64,000 bases of DNA from Terribacillus aidingensis (lineage in GTDB: Bacteria > Bacillota > Bacilli > Bacillales > Amphibacillaceae), in NCBI RefSeq assembly GCF_900215625.1, contig NZ_OBEK01000002.1:418676-482675 (forward strand). The letters run 5' to 3'. This document shows positions 20,866 through 29,740 of the stretch, piece after piece. Position 1 is the first letter of the stretch. The number at the start of each line of letters is the position of its first letter. A model generated the notes under the pieces. That model had not been told where the DNA came from. It saw nothing but the letters and a program-made list of their open reading frames with translations, and ran no database searches. The position numbers and the translations under genes are program-made.

Positions 20866-22719
20866 TTATGGAGCTAAATAAATATTAGGTGTTGGCGGAG
20901 TTTCCATATCACTTCCCAGATAATAGTCTGTTAGATGCGATTGTGTATAACCTTTTAACGTCATAGAATTTCGGTACATTGGGTTTTGAGCAAGTGTGTA
21001 TAAACGGTGATCAGACGGCATAGAGGTAGTAAAGATGACAAGTTTTGAGTAATCTCGATTTGTCTGAATTACTTCTTCACGCCAATCCCCCAATATATCA
21101 CCATAAAATGCCATCACTTTGCGATCATTTCTTGTAGCATTTTCATATTTCCAAGTGGTTACTAAACGGCCAACCTTATTCTTTTCATAATACCATTTAC
21201 CGATATTCCCAGAATCCCATTTCTCACTTAGCAGATCGCCATCCCACCACAGACGGAAGTTAGGATAAGGCTGATGCTCTTTTGTAGTGATTTGCTTATT
21301 TGTAGGGGCATTGTATATCCCGTCAAATGCCCAGATTTCATAGCCTGGATATCTAGGATCTATATCACCAATATTACCGCGTCCTACATCTATTTTACCC
21401 GCATTGGCTGTATCTTTATGCTGCCACAGCATGGAGCCATTGGTTGCGTCATAATAATAATCCAGCAACCCAGTTTTACTATCTTGCTGAATGCCATATC
21501 CCTGGAAACCTTCCCTGTTCGGATCAAATTTTCCGATATAAAAACGGTCACCGTGACGCACGTCAGGTAAATCGTATTTCAACGTACCGTCACCATTTAA
21601 GACGAAACCAATTGTACTAATTTCATCTTTTCCGTCTCCGTCAAAATCGCCAATTCTATTTTGATGGCCATCCGCGTACTCTTGCGTTTCTCTGATCCAT
21701 TTCCAGTCCATCTTTAATTTTGATCCATCATAGCTGTATGCAGAAAAGACTAGATTAAATGCTTTTCTGTCTTCTGTACGATTTTTCGCATATACAACAA
21801 TACTTGGTGTTTTCCCATCAAGGTAACCAATACCTAGCTGTGTGGCTAAAGGGCCGTCGGAAATGAAATCATCAGGTAGCGGCTGCGCGCTTTTAAGTTT
21901 ACCTGTCATGCCGTCAAGCACTGCAATCCATTGTTTCGTGTCACTGCTGTCGGTCCATTTTTGACCATCTCCAAACGTAACACCATTCGCAATTTTTAAG
22001 ATAACTTCTGATTTACCATCGCCATCTAAATCATAAACCGTAGCATTATCCCACATGCCTACATCGATTGTTGCGGAGTTGTAACTGTTGCTAGCATCAC
22101 TGTTGGGACCCATACTTCCAGACCATAGTAATGTGCCGTCTTGTTTGTACGCTTCTACCACTTGCGGTTTGTCTTTATAACGAGTGAGGAAATAATCATA
22201 CTCCCCATCACCATCAAAATCACCAACCCAAACATTTCGAATAGGTCCGCCTTCTTTTAGAGGAACAGTCACATAAGGACCATCCGCTTTTCCGGCTTCT
22301 AAAGTAAAGGAGGAGCCTGCTGTTTTATTATCTTCTACTTCTTCACCGTCAATAACTGGCTTTACATGATAAACGTTGTCTACGGATAAGTCAGCGGTTT
22401 TATCCTCAAAATTAGTACCTTTTGTTAAGACTGCCTTATTAATTTTGACTTCTTTTTCTCCTGCTGCTGAACGATAGACATTAAATCCGATGTCTTTGGC
22501 ATCTAATGCGAGTAAGCGCCAACTGATAAAAACAGTGGAACCGTCACGGACAGCTACGACACCGCGCCCGAGATTTTCCATTTGTCTTGGTCCAGCCTTT
22601 TCTTTTCCGCTCTCTGTGTTTGCATTTGCTATAAGGGGCGGAGAAGAAAACGACAGACCAAGGGAAAGCGCCATCACCAACCCGATAGACCTTTTGAATG
22701 ACTTTCGTTTGTAAAACAC
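20866..22719 (-). CDS. Secreted rhamnogalacturonan lyase, polysaccharide lyase family 11
   Basis: An extracellular pectin-degrading lyase of the YesW/YesX type, cutting the rhamnogalacturonan I backbone; 617 aa. The signal peptide is MFYKRKSFKRSIGLVMAL, a hydrophobic core and an Ala-x-Ala end at ANANT. The mature enzyme begins with RQMENLGRGVVAV and is an eight-bladed propeller with repeated Ca-binding DxDGDG loops (GDFDGDGEYDY, YDLDGDGKSE, GDFDGDGKDE). The start is GTG at 22719, behind AGGAGG with an 8-base gap, not the longer in-frame start at 22779. No other pectin gene is near, so it stands alone. Confidence 0.88.
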   Translation of the reverse strand: MFYKRKSFKRSIGLVMALSLGLSFSSPPLIANANTESGKEKAGPRQMENLGRGVVAVRDGSTVFISWRLLALDAKDIGFNVYRSAAGEKEVKINKAVLTKGTNFEDKTADLSVDNVYHVKPVIDGEEVEDNKTAGSSFTLEAGKADGPYVTVPLKEGGPIRNVWVGDFDGDGEYDYFLTRYKDKPQVVEAYKQDGTLLWSGSMGPNSDASNSYNSATIDVGMWDNATVYDLDGDGKSEVILKIANGVTFGDGQKWTDSSDTKQWIAVLDGMTGKLKSAQPLPDDFISDGPLATQLGIGYLDGKTPSIVVYAKNRTEDRKAFNLVFSAYSYDGSKLKMDWKWIRETQEYADGHQNRIGDFDGDGKDEISTIGFVLNGDGTLKYDLPDVRHGDRFYIGKFDPNREGFQGYGIQQDSKTGLLDYYYDATNGSMLWQHKDTANAGKIDVGRGNIGDIDPRYPGYEIWAFDGIYNAPTNKQITTKEHQPYPNFRLWWDGDLLSEKWDSGNIGKWYYEKNKVGRLVTTWKYENATRNDRKVMAFYGDILGDWREEVIQTNRDYSKLVIFTTSMPSDHRLYTLAQNPMYRNSMTLKGYTQSHLTDYYLGSDMETPPTPNIYLAP

Positions 22720-23193
22720 TTCATCATCCTCCTGCGACCGCATAGGTACTTTCACCCGTGAAGGAAAATATGCGGTCATCTATTTTTTATTTCATCTATC
22801 TTATCGACTTGACTTTATCGATATTGTATAGTCTAATCTGTTCAAAATTAACAGACTTTGTAAATGATTTTCCATATTATTAGTGAAGCAGCTATATAAA
22901 AGTTACATTTTACAAACTCAACCAAATAATCAATCACCTAGTTGTCGTCAATTCAAGACGTTGCTGTTAAATAGAGCTGACGTGACGTAAATTACAAACC
23001 TTAACCAATGTATTTTTACAATTAAGAAGAACATCAAAGAGCGTATTTTACATGTAGTTGGGGAGATGTTAGCAGCAAAAAGTCATGAGGGTTGTTAAAA
23101 TTTTACTAATAATGAACAGGCACGATATGATAATACATCTAAAAGGTTAATTGGTATTATTTCGTACTGCAGACTTACATGTATTTATCCTAG
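22720..23193. other. Intergenic region upstream of the lyase gene
   Basis: About 470 AT-rich bases that should hold the lyase promoter on the minus strand. A TCGA-rich imperfect palindrome lies at about 22801-22824. A short open stretch near 23025-23097 reads KERILHVVGEMLAAKSHEG on the plus strand, possibly the remains of a regulator N-terminus. I see no complete gene. Confidence 0.45.
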
Positions 23194-23238
23194 AAAAAAA
23201 CAAAGAAGGCAGCTCACGTTGCGTGGCTGCCTTCGTTT
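23194..23238 (-). terminator. Terminator of the DUF6141-like gene
   Basis: GAAGGCAGC and GCTGCCTTC with an inner CACG/CGTG extension. On the minus strand the stem is followed by a T-rich tract (TTTGTTTTTTT). Confidence 0.8.
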
Positions 23239-23307
23239 ATATTTATAGATCGAGAGTGTGATGCATTGATTTTAAAATTCGGTGAAACGGTCAGGTATTG
23301 CATGTAA

Positions 23308-23787
23308 TCAAAGACTATTTTGGGATGCGTCTATAGATTTTACTAGCTCATCCGGATTGATTGCGCTTATCACGACAGTCTGATATTTCAATGTGAGTTC
23401 GATGCCATGCTTGCCGCTTGAAATATATCCAGTTTCGCCTTTGAAATTTACTCGAAATCCCCAGCCGCCAAACCGAGTGAGCGGGCTGAATTTGATAGGC
23501 TTGCAGTGTTTTATGTCTTTGAACTTAAACTTCTTATATTGAAAATGAAACGGCATAAAGCGAATGTATAAACCATCTTCTCGAACTTCCACAATCAGTT
23601 TCGTCCATTTTAACAGAATCAAAGGGAAAGCGACCCCAACTATAAGCCAAAATATAATCACAGTAGCATTTGATACGGGTCTGTTTCCGAGCGGTTCACC
23701 AAGCAAAACTTGGTGAATAAAGCTATACCACATAAGTGCGGCGAAGGACAAGAAGAGTATCCAAATTATAGGCTGCGGTCTTTGCAC
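23308..23787 (-). CDS. DUF6141-like membrane protein
   Basis: A 159-residue protein with two N-terminal membrane helices (about 6-25 and 42-62), then a soluble beta-rich part (VEVREDGLYIRFMPF, FKFKDIKHCKPIKF, RFGGWGFRVNFKGETGYISS) that resembles the DUF6141/PH-like family. The function is unknown. The first start codon (GTG at 23787) overlaps its only nearby purine site (AAGGAA), so the true start is uncertain. A better AAGGAG lies about 30 bases farther upstream but is followed by no standard in-frame start. Confidence 0.6.
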   Translation of the reverse strand: MQRPQPIIWILFLSFAALMWYSFIHQVLLGEPLGNRPVSNATVIIFWLIVGVAFPLILLKWTKLIVEVREDGLYIRFMPFHFQYKKFKFKDIKHCKPIKFSPLTRFGGWGFRVNFKGETGYISSGKHGIELTLKYQTVVISAINPDELVKSIDASQNSL

Positions 23788-23886
23788 TTCCTTGTATAGT
23801 ACGTTTCTCGTTTTTATATCTTACACTCCTTCGGTTGGAACATCGGATGTATTACTTCTATTAAATCTTAATCCGCTATCGTATCT

Positions 23887-24246
23887 TTAGGGAGCAAATG
23901 AAGCATCTCCAAATAAGAAGGCAGATAAAAGTATCATGGGAATGACAAAGAGAATTGAGAAAATCAAATTAATAATTACTAGAAGAATTTTAAACTTTTT
24001 CTTTTTTATAAAGAAAGAACACACAAGCCCGATTAGAGGATTAATTAAAAGAAAGACGATTAGAAAGTTCATGGCTTCTCTTGCATGGTCTGCACTTGGG
24101 GGTACTACATTGATATATATATCCAATAAAGCTACTGCTACCAGTGTCAGAAGTGGGGATAGAATAGAGACAAGAAAGGGAAAGGTATATTTTTTAAATG
24201 TCCTCACATCCTTCGTATAATAAAGCACCGTTACGTTAACTTTCAA
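23887..24246 (-). CDS. Small integral membrane protein, unknown
   Basis: Up to 119 aa with three predicted membrane helices (about 22-44, 62-80 and 88-112) separated by a KKKK loop. No family is recognised. The first in-frame start is TTG at 24246 without a ribosome site. A GTG 14 codons on (MRTFKKYTFPF) has AAGGA close by, so the protein may be about 105 aa. It sits between two other minus-strand genes of unknown role. Confidence 0.5.
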   Translation of the reverse strand: MKVNVTVLYYTKDVRTFKKYTFPFLVSILSPLLTLVAVALLDIYINVVPPSADHAREAMNFLIVFLLINPLIGLVCSFFIKKKKFKILLVIINLIFSILFVIPMILLSAFLFGDASFAP

Positions 24247-24326
24247 TTAACTATAAAGCTCTGTAAGAAGAAATAAAATAGATCATTCCTTCTTACAATT
24301 ACTCTTATAGCATTATGATAGAACTT

Positions 24327-25043
24327 TTATTGATTAATTAATTCAATAAGCCTTTTGACTGCTTCAACGTCTCCAGGATCAACGTATACTTCTTCCGTAT
24401 TAGAAATAATCTCTTCAAATGTTTCTCGCATTGCAGCTTCACCCAGATTTTCACCAGGTGGAGTGCCTCCATACCATCTTCCAAGCAGAGGTACATTATA
24501 AACATTAATTGTACCATCTCCATTGCTACTATACGTGACAGACCCATCTGCTATGCGGGAACCGCTCAGCTGGGTTACATCTTCTGGATAGTCCGCAACC
24601 GGAAAATACTCAGGTTCCAGCGGAGTGCCTGCTGGGATATGCGTTACATTCAACTCGTCGATTTGCTGATTCGGTCCAAGCTGCAGCCAGATGCGGGCAT
24701 ATTCGATTTCTTCATCGGAATACTCCGCCAACAGATTGTTGTTTTCATATGTATTATTTGAATGAGTATCTGATTGAGGATTTGTAATAGCTTCATTAGA
24801 GTCGTTTTCATCTGAAGCGACTGAAATTTCTCCCGAATCATTTGTGCTGGGTGAACTAGAATCAGCTTCTGGTTTTTCTGTATCGTCTATCTTCGTGCTA
24901 CGGTCACGTGCTTGTTCCTCTGCTGTAGAATCGCCATCACCCGAAGCTTTTTTTAATTCTTTGTCACCATCCGCACATCCAGTCAATATCAACAACAGCA
25001 CGACTATAGCATGACAGAGTAATAGTGTTGTTTTCCAATTCAT
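24327..25043 (-). CDS. Lipoprotein with low-complexity acidic linker
   Basis: A 238-residue predicted lipoprotein: MNWKTTLLLCHAIVVLLLIL followed by lipobox LTGC. About 90 Asp/Ser/Asn/Glu-rich residues come next, likely a flexible linker across the wall. A compact C-terminal domain (about 110-238: EYSDEEIEYARIWLQLG, GSVTYSSNGDGTINVYNVP) resembles domains found in other Bacillaceae lipoproteins, but I cannot name it. The ATG at 25043 is behind AAAGGGAAG; the longer start six codons upstream overlaps that site. Confidence 0.62.
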   Translation of the reverse strand: MNWKTTLLLCHAIVVLLLILTGCADGDKELKKASGDGDSTAEEQARDRSTKIDDTEKPEADSSSPSTNDSGEISVASDENDSNEAITNPQSDTHSNNTYENNNLLAEYSDEEIEYARIWLQLGPNQQIDELNVTHIPAGTPLEPEYFPVADYPEDVTQLSGSRIADGSVTYSSNGDGTINVYNVPLLGRWYGGTPPGENLGEAAMRETFEEIISNTEEVYVDPGDVEAVKRLIELINQ

Positions 25044-25603
25044 GTGAATCTTCCCTTTCATTTGTTACCACTTACACTTTACATGATAGTACCATATAAA
25101 GGAAGTGGAATGGAGTTAAATGAAGTTCTCGCTCTAGAAAACCATTTTTTATGCAATATCTTGATTGAAGAACCGTTCCAGCACAATAATTGTGTATTGC
25201 ACGTACTAAATTGCTGTCGTTATCTATAATCTTGTACATTCTAGTAATATATAAGTAATCAGAAAAGAGTGGGTGTTAAATAATGGTTAAATAAGGAAAC
25301 GCAACCATTTTACTAGTAAAAAAACAGTTTTTTGGAAAAATAAAGAAGGAGTCTTGCGGATTTTCTAATGATAATCCTTTAGAATAGTTATGATAGAGTT
25401 ATTGGCTATTTACATATCCATGTAAGGAAACGGAGATGCAAGCAAAACCGCGTTCAAAATAATCGAAGCGGAGGGTGCTGTTGACCTGCAGGTAAAGCAG
25501 TGGGGTCTTGTTTCTGGAAGTAATTCTCTTACGGTTGATAATTCTTCTGCAGTGAATATAAAGATGCATCCGACTTTTTTTCACTAAACATAATCGGATT
25601 AGT

Positions 25604-25687
25604 ATGTTTGGGAATGGTGTATTATTTATACCTCTACTGTTAATTATTGCGGTTGCAACATTTATAGCTGCTTTTGTCTTGGATTAA
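25604..25687 (+). CDS. Possible 27-residue membrane peptide
   Basis: MFGNGVLFIPLLLIIAVATF, then IAAFVLD and a stop: a single membrane helix with few charges. It ends 41 bases before a strong terminator, which supports transcription through it. No ribosome site is visible, so translation is doubtful. It resembles many short uncharacterised Bacillus membrane peptides only in composition. Confidence 0.3.
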   Translation: MFGNGVLFIPLLLIIAVATFIAAFVLD

Positions 25688-25728
25688 AAAATTGCTTTGT
25701 ACTTGCTAAAGAAGAGATAAGATAAAGT

Positions 25729-25762
25729 TAAGCCGGAAAGGATTTCCTTTCCGGCTTATTTA
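25729..25762 (+). terminator. Strong terminator hairpin
   Basis: A perfect self-complementary stem (25729-25742 with 25745-25758), GC-rich at its middle, with T-rich sequence after and A-rich before. Confidence 0.75.
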
Positions 25763-25827
25763 ATTTATAGTAATATTTACAGGTGATAGACTGCTATTAT
25801 TACATGTTTTAGGAGGTGACAAAGGGC

Positions 25828-26037
25828 TTGAAAAAGAGGACGCCAGAAGAATGTAAAGACAGTTCGCTCATGTGCTTTATCATTACAGGATTCCTTTTTG
25901 TAGGTTATATTTTCGTTTTCTTTATGGAGGGAGGATTTGATAAGGGTATATTTACTTCCTTGCCTTTATTTTTTATTTCTTTAATTGCGGGTTTCTATTA
26001 TAGAGGAAGAGCAAAAAAACTAATAAGACTTAGTTAA
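25828..26037 (+). CDS. Small membrane protein, unknown
   Basis: 69 residues beginning MKKRTPEECKDSS, with two membrane helices (about 14-33 and 43-58) and a basic tail (RGRAKKLIRLS). No family is recognised. The TTG at 25828 is chosen because the near-perfect AGGAGGTGA lies eight bases before it; an in-frame GTG at 25816 is part of that site. Confidence 0.6.
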   Translation: MKKRTPEECKDSSLMCFIITGFLFVGYIFVFFMEGGFDKGIFTSLPLFFISLIAGFYYRGRAKKLIRLS

Positions 26038-26132
26038 AGTGAGCGCTATAACAGCTTTATATTTTGTGATACTTATGTCTTCTTCATGATGTGAATGGCA
26101 TCTAGTGACCTAAAAATGAAGGGAAAAGGATA

Positions 26133-26987
26133 ATGAATGAAGTACTAACGACTAGAAAAACGGCTCGCCGGATTAGAGCGAGTTTGAAAGCAGATTGCTC
26201 GAAGTGTTTCGGTTTATGTTGTACGGCGCTTCATATTATTGCATCAAATGATTTCCCGATTAACAAGCCGGCAGGTGTACCGTGCGACAATTTGCAGGCT
26301 GATTATGGCTGCAGGATACATAGCGAATTAAGAGGAAAAGGGTTTAAAGGCTGTACAGTATTTGACTGTTTAGGTGCTGGACAAGCTGTTTCACAGAAAA
26401 CTTTTAGAGGCAAAAGCTGGCGGGAGAATCGGAATATTGGCGAGAAAATGTACCAGGTGTTTCCCATTATGGAGCAAATTCACGAAATGATTGCGTACAC
26501 TGCGGAAGCTCTCTCGTATGAATTACCGCAAACTTTAGCTAAAGAATTGAGCAGACAGTTAAAAGAATTAGAAGCCTTAACAGAGCTAAATGCTGATGAA
26601 TTAGCAGCTCTTGATTTGGTCATGTACCGTTTTTCATTAAATGAGCTGCTTATTTCTGCAAGTGATATTATAAGAGAGAAAAACATGAAAAATGTACGTA
26701 TCAGGGGCAGAGAACTAAATCAAACCAGAGCCGATTGGATGGGGAGAAAAGTAGCGGGGCAGGATTTGCGGGCAACAAATTTTAGGGGTGCTTATTTGAT
26801 TGCTGCGGATCTGAAAGATACGGATTTAAGAGCAGTTAATTTTATTGGTGCTGACTTACGAGACGCTGATTTTAGCGGGGCAGATCTCTCTGCTAGTATG
26901 TTTTTGACCCAAATGCAAATAAACGCTGCAAAAGGAAATAATAAGACAAAGCTGCCTTTTTATTTAGAGAGGCCATCTCATTGGTAA
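26133..26987 (+). CDS. Cys-rich metal-chelating-type domain fused to pentapeptide repeats
   Basis: A 284-residue two-part protein. The N-terminal 85 residues carry eight Cys: DCSKCFGLCC (22-30), then Cys51, Cys60, Cys74 and Cys79. This pattern resembles the YkgJ-like zinc/iron-chelating CxxCxxxCC domains. A helical middle (about 100-190) leads to a pentapeptide-repeat tail at 207-256 (DLRATNFRGAYLIAADLKDT, then DLRAVNFIGADLRDADFSGA) that would form one or two coils of the right-handed quadrilateral helix. Members are widespread in Bacillaceae but uncharacterised. AAGGGAAAAGG precedes the ATG. Confidence 0.75.
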   Translation: MNEVLTTRKTARRIRASLKADCSKCFGLCCTALHIIASNDFPINKPAGVPCDNLQADYGCRIHSELRGKGFKGCTVFDCLGAGQAVSQKTFRGKSWRENRNIGEKMYQVFPIMEQIHEMIAYTAEALSYELPQTLAKELSRQLKELEALTELNADELAALDLVMYRFSLNELLISASDIIREKNMKNVRIRGRELNQTRADWMGRKVAGQDLRATNFRGAYLIAADLKDTDLRAVNFIGADLRDADFSGADLSASMFLTQMQINAAKGNNKTKLPFYLERPSHW

Positions 26988-27014
26988 AAGCATGTTCTTG
27001 CTTGTTAGGAGAGC

Positions 27015-27053
27015 TAGCTGCGCTAAACATAATCTAGCGCAGCTATTGTTTTA
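27015..27053 (+). terminator. Terminator of the pentapeptide-repeat gene
   Basis: A perfect 11-bp stem (TAGCTGCGCTA with its complement) around a 9-base loop, then TTGTTTT. It stands between converging genes. Confidence 0.85.
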
Positions 27054-27884
27054 TCATTTACTAATCTGTGTTTGCGGAACTCGCAACGGAAACGCCTGCA
27101 GTTTTTCAAAACCTTTCCCAATTCCTGCAGCCGCATGACTATCAGACCCTGGAACAAGCGGGATGCCAAGCGCTACGGCGTGTTGGATAAGTTGAGCTGA
27201 CGGATAAATTTCTTTACACAAGGGCTTGTACAGCCCGGCTGTATTAACGTCCAGTTCATAACCATTCTTCTTCATTAACGCTAACAGCTGCCGTTGCTCT
27301 GGCCAAAAATCGGCAGGCTGAGGGAAAGCGAGTTGGAATTTCTGAATCAACGTGATATGGCCAATGCGTTTTGGCTTAAATCTGCCAAGTTCTGCTTCAA
27401 CAGATGCTTGTAAACTGTCATAATAAGCTTTATAGAGTAACGTTAGTCCGCCAAAAGCTTTTGCCGCACGACCAAACTCTTCTTCACTAAAGTCAATGCA
27501 GAAAAAAGACTTATCTGGCGCTTGCAGCATGTGAACAGAGAGAATACTGTCATCTGTTTCGGCTCCATACATATCAAGAAACTGCTTTGTAGCGTGCTCA
27601 TAACCTTGGATATAATCAACTTCAAATCCGATGTTGATCTGCAGATCTTGCGCATATTGCTTCTGCAGCGCTTGTCCTTCTTTCAAATAAGCTTCCACCT
27701 TATCTCGATCCATGGTGCTGTCTTTCTGGGGAGCAGGGTCCGAAAAGCTTTCCGGAAGCGGAGCGTGCTCGGTGAAAGAAAGGTGAGTCAGTCCTTTTGC
27801 CAGTGCCTGCAGGACATAAGCTTCCATGTTATCAGCAGATCCGTGCTGACAATAATGTGTATGTACATGAAAATCTCCAATCAT
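27054..27884 (-). CDS. hisJ: Histidinol-phosphatase, PHP family
   Basis: Hydrolyses histidinol phosphate to histidinol, the eighth step of histidine synthesis. It is a PHP-superfamily metallo-phosphatase of 276 aa. Metal ligands are in DFHVHTHYCQHG (residues 4-15), FTEHAPLP, a later GFEVDY, and the C-terminal GSDSHAAAGIGK. The monofunctional HisB in the operon lacks a phosphatase domain, so this gene completes the pathway step. It faces away from hisZ across a 120-base region. The ATG has AAGGAG seven bases upstream. Confidence 0.9.
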   Translation of the reverse strand: MIGDFHVHTHYCQHGSADNMEAYVLQALAKGLTHLSFTEHAPLPESFSDPAPQKDSTMDRDKVEAYLKEGQALQKQYAQDLQINIGFEVDYIQGYEHATKQFLDMYGAETDDSILSVHMLQAPDKSFFCIDFSEEEFGRAAKAFGGLTLLYKAYYDSLQASVEAELGRFKPKRIGHITLIQKFQLAFPQPADFWPEQRQLLALMKKNGYELDVNTAGLYKPLCKEIYPSAQLIQHAVALGIPLVPGSDSHAAAGIGKGFEKLQAFPLRVPQTQISK

Positions 27885-27907
27885 ATGAATGCTCCTTTTG
27901 TTATGTA

Positions 27908-27977
27908 TTGACGCTAGTATCTCATTATGTTACATTCAAATCAACAGAAATCCTTTACTTCGGTAAAGTGGTAGAAT
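27908..27977 (+). promoter_or_regulatory. Control region between hisJ and hisZ with a perfect 6-bp hairpin
   Basis: CTTTAC-TTCG-GTAAAG at 27953-27968 is a perfect inverted repeat 36 bases before hisZ. Promoter pieces nearby (TTGACG at 27908, TAGAAT at 27972) are not well spaced, so the exact promoter is unclear. The repeat could be an operator or an RNA hairpin. The region is too short for a T-box. Confidence 0.45.
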
Positions 27978-28004
27978 GATAAAGATAGAATCGGAGGGTT
28001 TGAA

Positions 28005-29123
28005 ATGTTCTTACCTGCAGGAAGCCGTGATTTGACAGGCAAACAGCTTACCAATCGCGTTGCTATATACGAAACGTTCCAGTCTGTTGTGAATTTACGG
28101 AATTATCAAGCGATTGAAACGCCTGTCATTGAATATGGCAATACTTTTACCAATTCATACGCTGGCATGACGCTGAAAAAGATGCTCAAATGGTTTGATG
28201 AAGAAGGAGAGATTGAAGTACTGCGGCCAGATTGGACGATTGCTGTAGCAAGAGCTTTATCCAATCAGCAGTCAAAGCGGCAGAAATGGGCGTACGCTGG
28301 TTCCGTGTTTCGAAAAGACCACAATGGCGTCGAAAGTCACCAAGCAGGAATTGAGATTATTCGGACACCAGGACTTTACGGGGAATATGAAAGCCTGTTC
28401 ACTGCAGTTCGTTTCTTACGAGAGCTTGGCGTGGAGAGTTACAGCATCGAACTAGGCCATACCGAAATCTTTGAAACGTTTATCTCTACTTTAGAATTGA
28501 ATGAAGAAAAAGCATCTCAAGTAAGGCAGGCTATGCATGACAAACGAAAAGATGAAGTGTATCGGCTGATTAGCGAAACGGGAAGCGAGCAAACAGCAGC
28601 AGCGGTTGCTGATCTGGCCGATGCTTTCGGCGGGACAGCTGTATTAGCTAAATACGAGCAGGAATGGGCAGAGAATCCGAAACTGCTTGCTGTCATTCAA
28701 GAATTGCAGCAGCTGGCAGTTTCGTTAGAAGAGCTTGGGCAGGACGTTATTGTTGATCTTGGTCGTGTAAAACAGCTTCCTTATTATAATGGCGCCATGT
28801 TCCGCGGCTTTCTGGCTGCTAACGGAGCAGAATGCTTCTCTGGAGGCAGGTATGATGAGCTGTATGAACAATTTGGCGGCAGCATGAGCGCTGTCGGATT
28901 AGCATTTGATATGGATGTACTCGCAGCAGCACTACCAGCGGCAGCTAAGCAAGAACGAGTTTGCATCCTTACAGATGCAAAAGGTTTAATTGCTGCGGAA
29001 AAACTGCGTGATAAGTTCCCGCATGCTGTCATCGACGTCAGAACCGATGAAACCGCAGAAACGTATGATCAAGTCTTTCAGCTAGTTCGAAACGGCGAAG
29101 AATATGAGGTGAAGGCGAAATGA
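28005..29123 (+). CDS. hisZ: ATP phosphoribosyltransferase regulatory subunit
   Basis: A histidyl-tRNA-synthetase-like protein that has lost aminoacylation and instead activates and mediates histidine feedback on short-form HisG. 372 aa. Class II synthetase fold marks remain: FLPAGSRDLTGKQLTNR at the start, AIETPVIEY, the motif-2 region FRKDHNGVESHQAGIEII and a motif-3-like YNGAMFRGF plus GGRYDELYEQFGGSMSAVG. It lacks the C-terminal anticodon domain. Its presence fits the 206-aa HisG that follows, overlapping by 4 bases. GGAGGG lies before the ATG. First gene of the his operon. Confidence 0.93.
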   Translation: MFLPAGSRDLTGKQLTNRVAIYETFQSVVNLRNYQAIETPVIEYGNTFTNSYAGMTLKKMLKWFDEEGEIEVLRPDWTIAVARALSNQQSKRQKWAYAGSVFRKDHNGVESHQAGIEIIRTPGLYGEYESLFTAVRFLRELGVESYSIELGHTEIFETFISTLELNEEKASQVRQAMHDKRKDEVYRLISETGSEQTAAAVADLADAFGGTAVLAKYEQEWAENPKLLAVIQELQQLAVSLEELGQDVIVDLGRVKQLPYYNGAMFRGFLAANGAECFSGGRYDELYEQFGGSMSAVGLAFDMDVLAAALPAAAKQERVCILTDAKGLIAAEKLRDKFPHAVIDVRTDETAETYDQVFQLVRNGEEYEVKAK

Positions 29124-29740
29124 AACCAGTTATTGCGTTAACGAAAGGCCGGGTTGAGAAACAATTCCTTGCTTATTTGGAGGAGCGTGCAATTGACAGT
29201 ACACCGCTCGTGGAAAAAGGGCGCAAATTGAGTGTGGAGACAGATCAAGCTATCTATTTCTTCGCAAAAGGCGTTGATGTGACCACATACGTGGAGCATG
29301 GCATTGCCGATCTTGGTGTAGTTGGCGAAGATATCATTGCGGAGTTTCAGCCAGATGTGTTCAATCTTTTCCCGCTTCCGTTCGGCGCTTGTAAGATGGC
29401 AGTTGCTGCTGAAAAAGAGAAGGTTTGGCCTGACCGGAAGAAAAGAATTGCCAGCAAATACACAAATATAACTAAGCAATTTTACTTAGATAAAGGTGAA
29501 TCAGTCGATATTATTAAACTGGAAGGATCCGTGGAATTGGCTCCGCTGCTCGGGTTGGCGGATGCGATTGTCGATATCGTGGAAACTGGTACTACGTTGA
29601 AAGAAAATGGGTTAGAAGTTATTGAGGATATTCAACACTTCACTGCCAGAGTTATTGCTAATCGTTCTTCCTTGAAAATGAAACGTGATATATTGCAGCC
29701 TTATATAACGCTTCTGCAGGAAGAAGTGAGTACATCATGA
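29120..29740 (+). CDS. hisG: ATP phosphoribosyltransferase, short form
   Basis: First committed step of histidine synthesis: ATP + PRPP gives phosphoribosyl-ATP. 206 aa, the short form that lacks the regulatory C-terminal domain and needs HisZ. The PRPP loop is ADAIVDIVETGTTLKENGL near residues 148-166, and GIADLGVVGEDII is the second substrate segment. It overlaps hisZ and hisD by 4 bases each (ATGA), so translation is coupled. Confidence 0.94.
   Translation: MKPVIALTKGRVEKQFLAYLEERAIDSTPLVEKGRKLSVETDQAIYFFAKGVDVTTYVEHGIADLGVVGEDIIAEFQPDVFNLFPLPFGACKMAVAAEKEKVWPDRKKRIASKYTNITKQFYLDKGESVDIIKLEGSVELAPLLGLADAIVDIVETGTTLKENGLEVIEDIQHFTARVIANRSSLKMKRDILQPYITLLQEEVSTS

Larger units (their letters stand above)
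25044..25827. other. Intergenic region with small frames and a terminator
   Basis: About 780 AT-rich bases. Plus-strand 25426-25584 is open without a start codon and reads TAFKIIEAEGAVDLQVKQW, then GLVSGSNSLTVDNSS and ends FFH, which looks like the tail of a lost gene. A 27-codon hydrophobic frame follows at 25604. A strong terminator stands at 25729. The first 350 bases show nothing. Confidence 0.4.

Noticed and set aside
22720-22779. Longer N-terminus for the rhamnogalacturonan lyase
   Set aside because: AGGAGG lies inside this part and points to the GTG at 22719, which also gives a proper signal peptide.
25399-25584. 61-codon minus-strand frame
   Set aside because: No ribosome site; the plus strand of the same stretch looks more protein-like.
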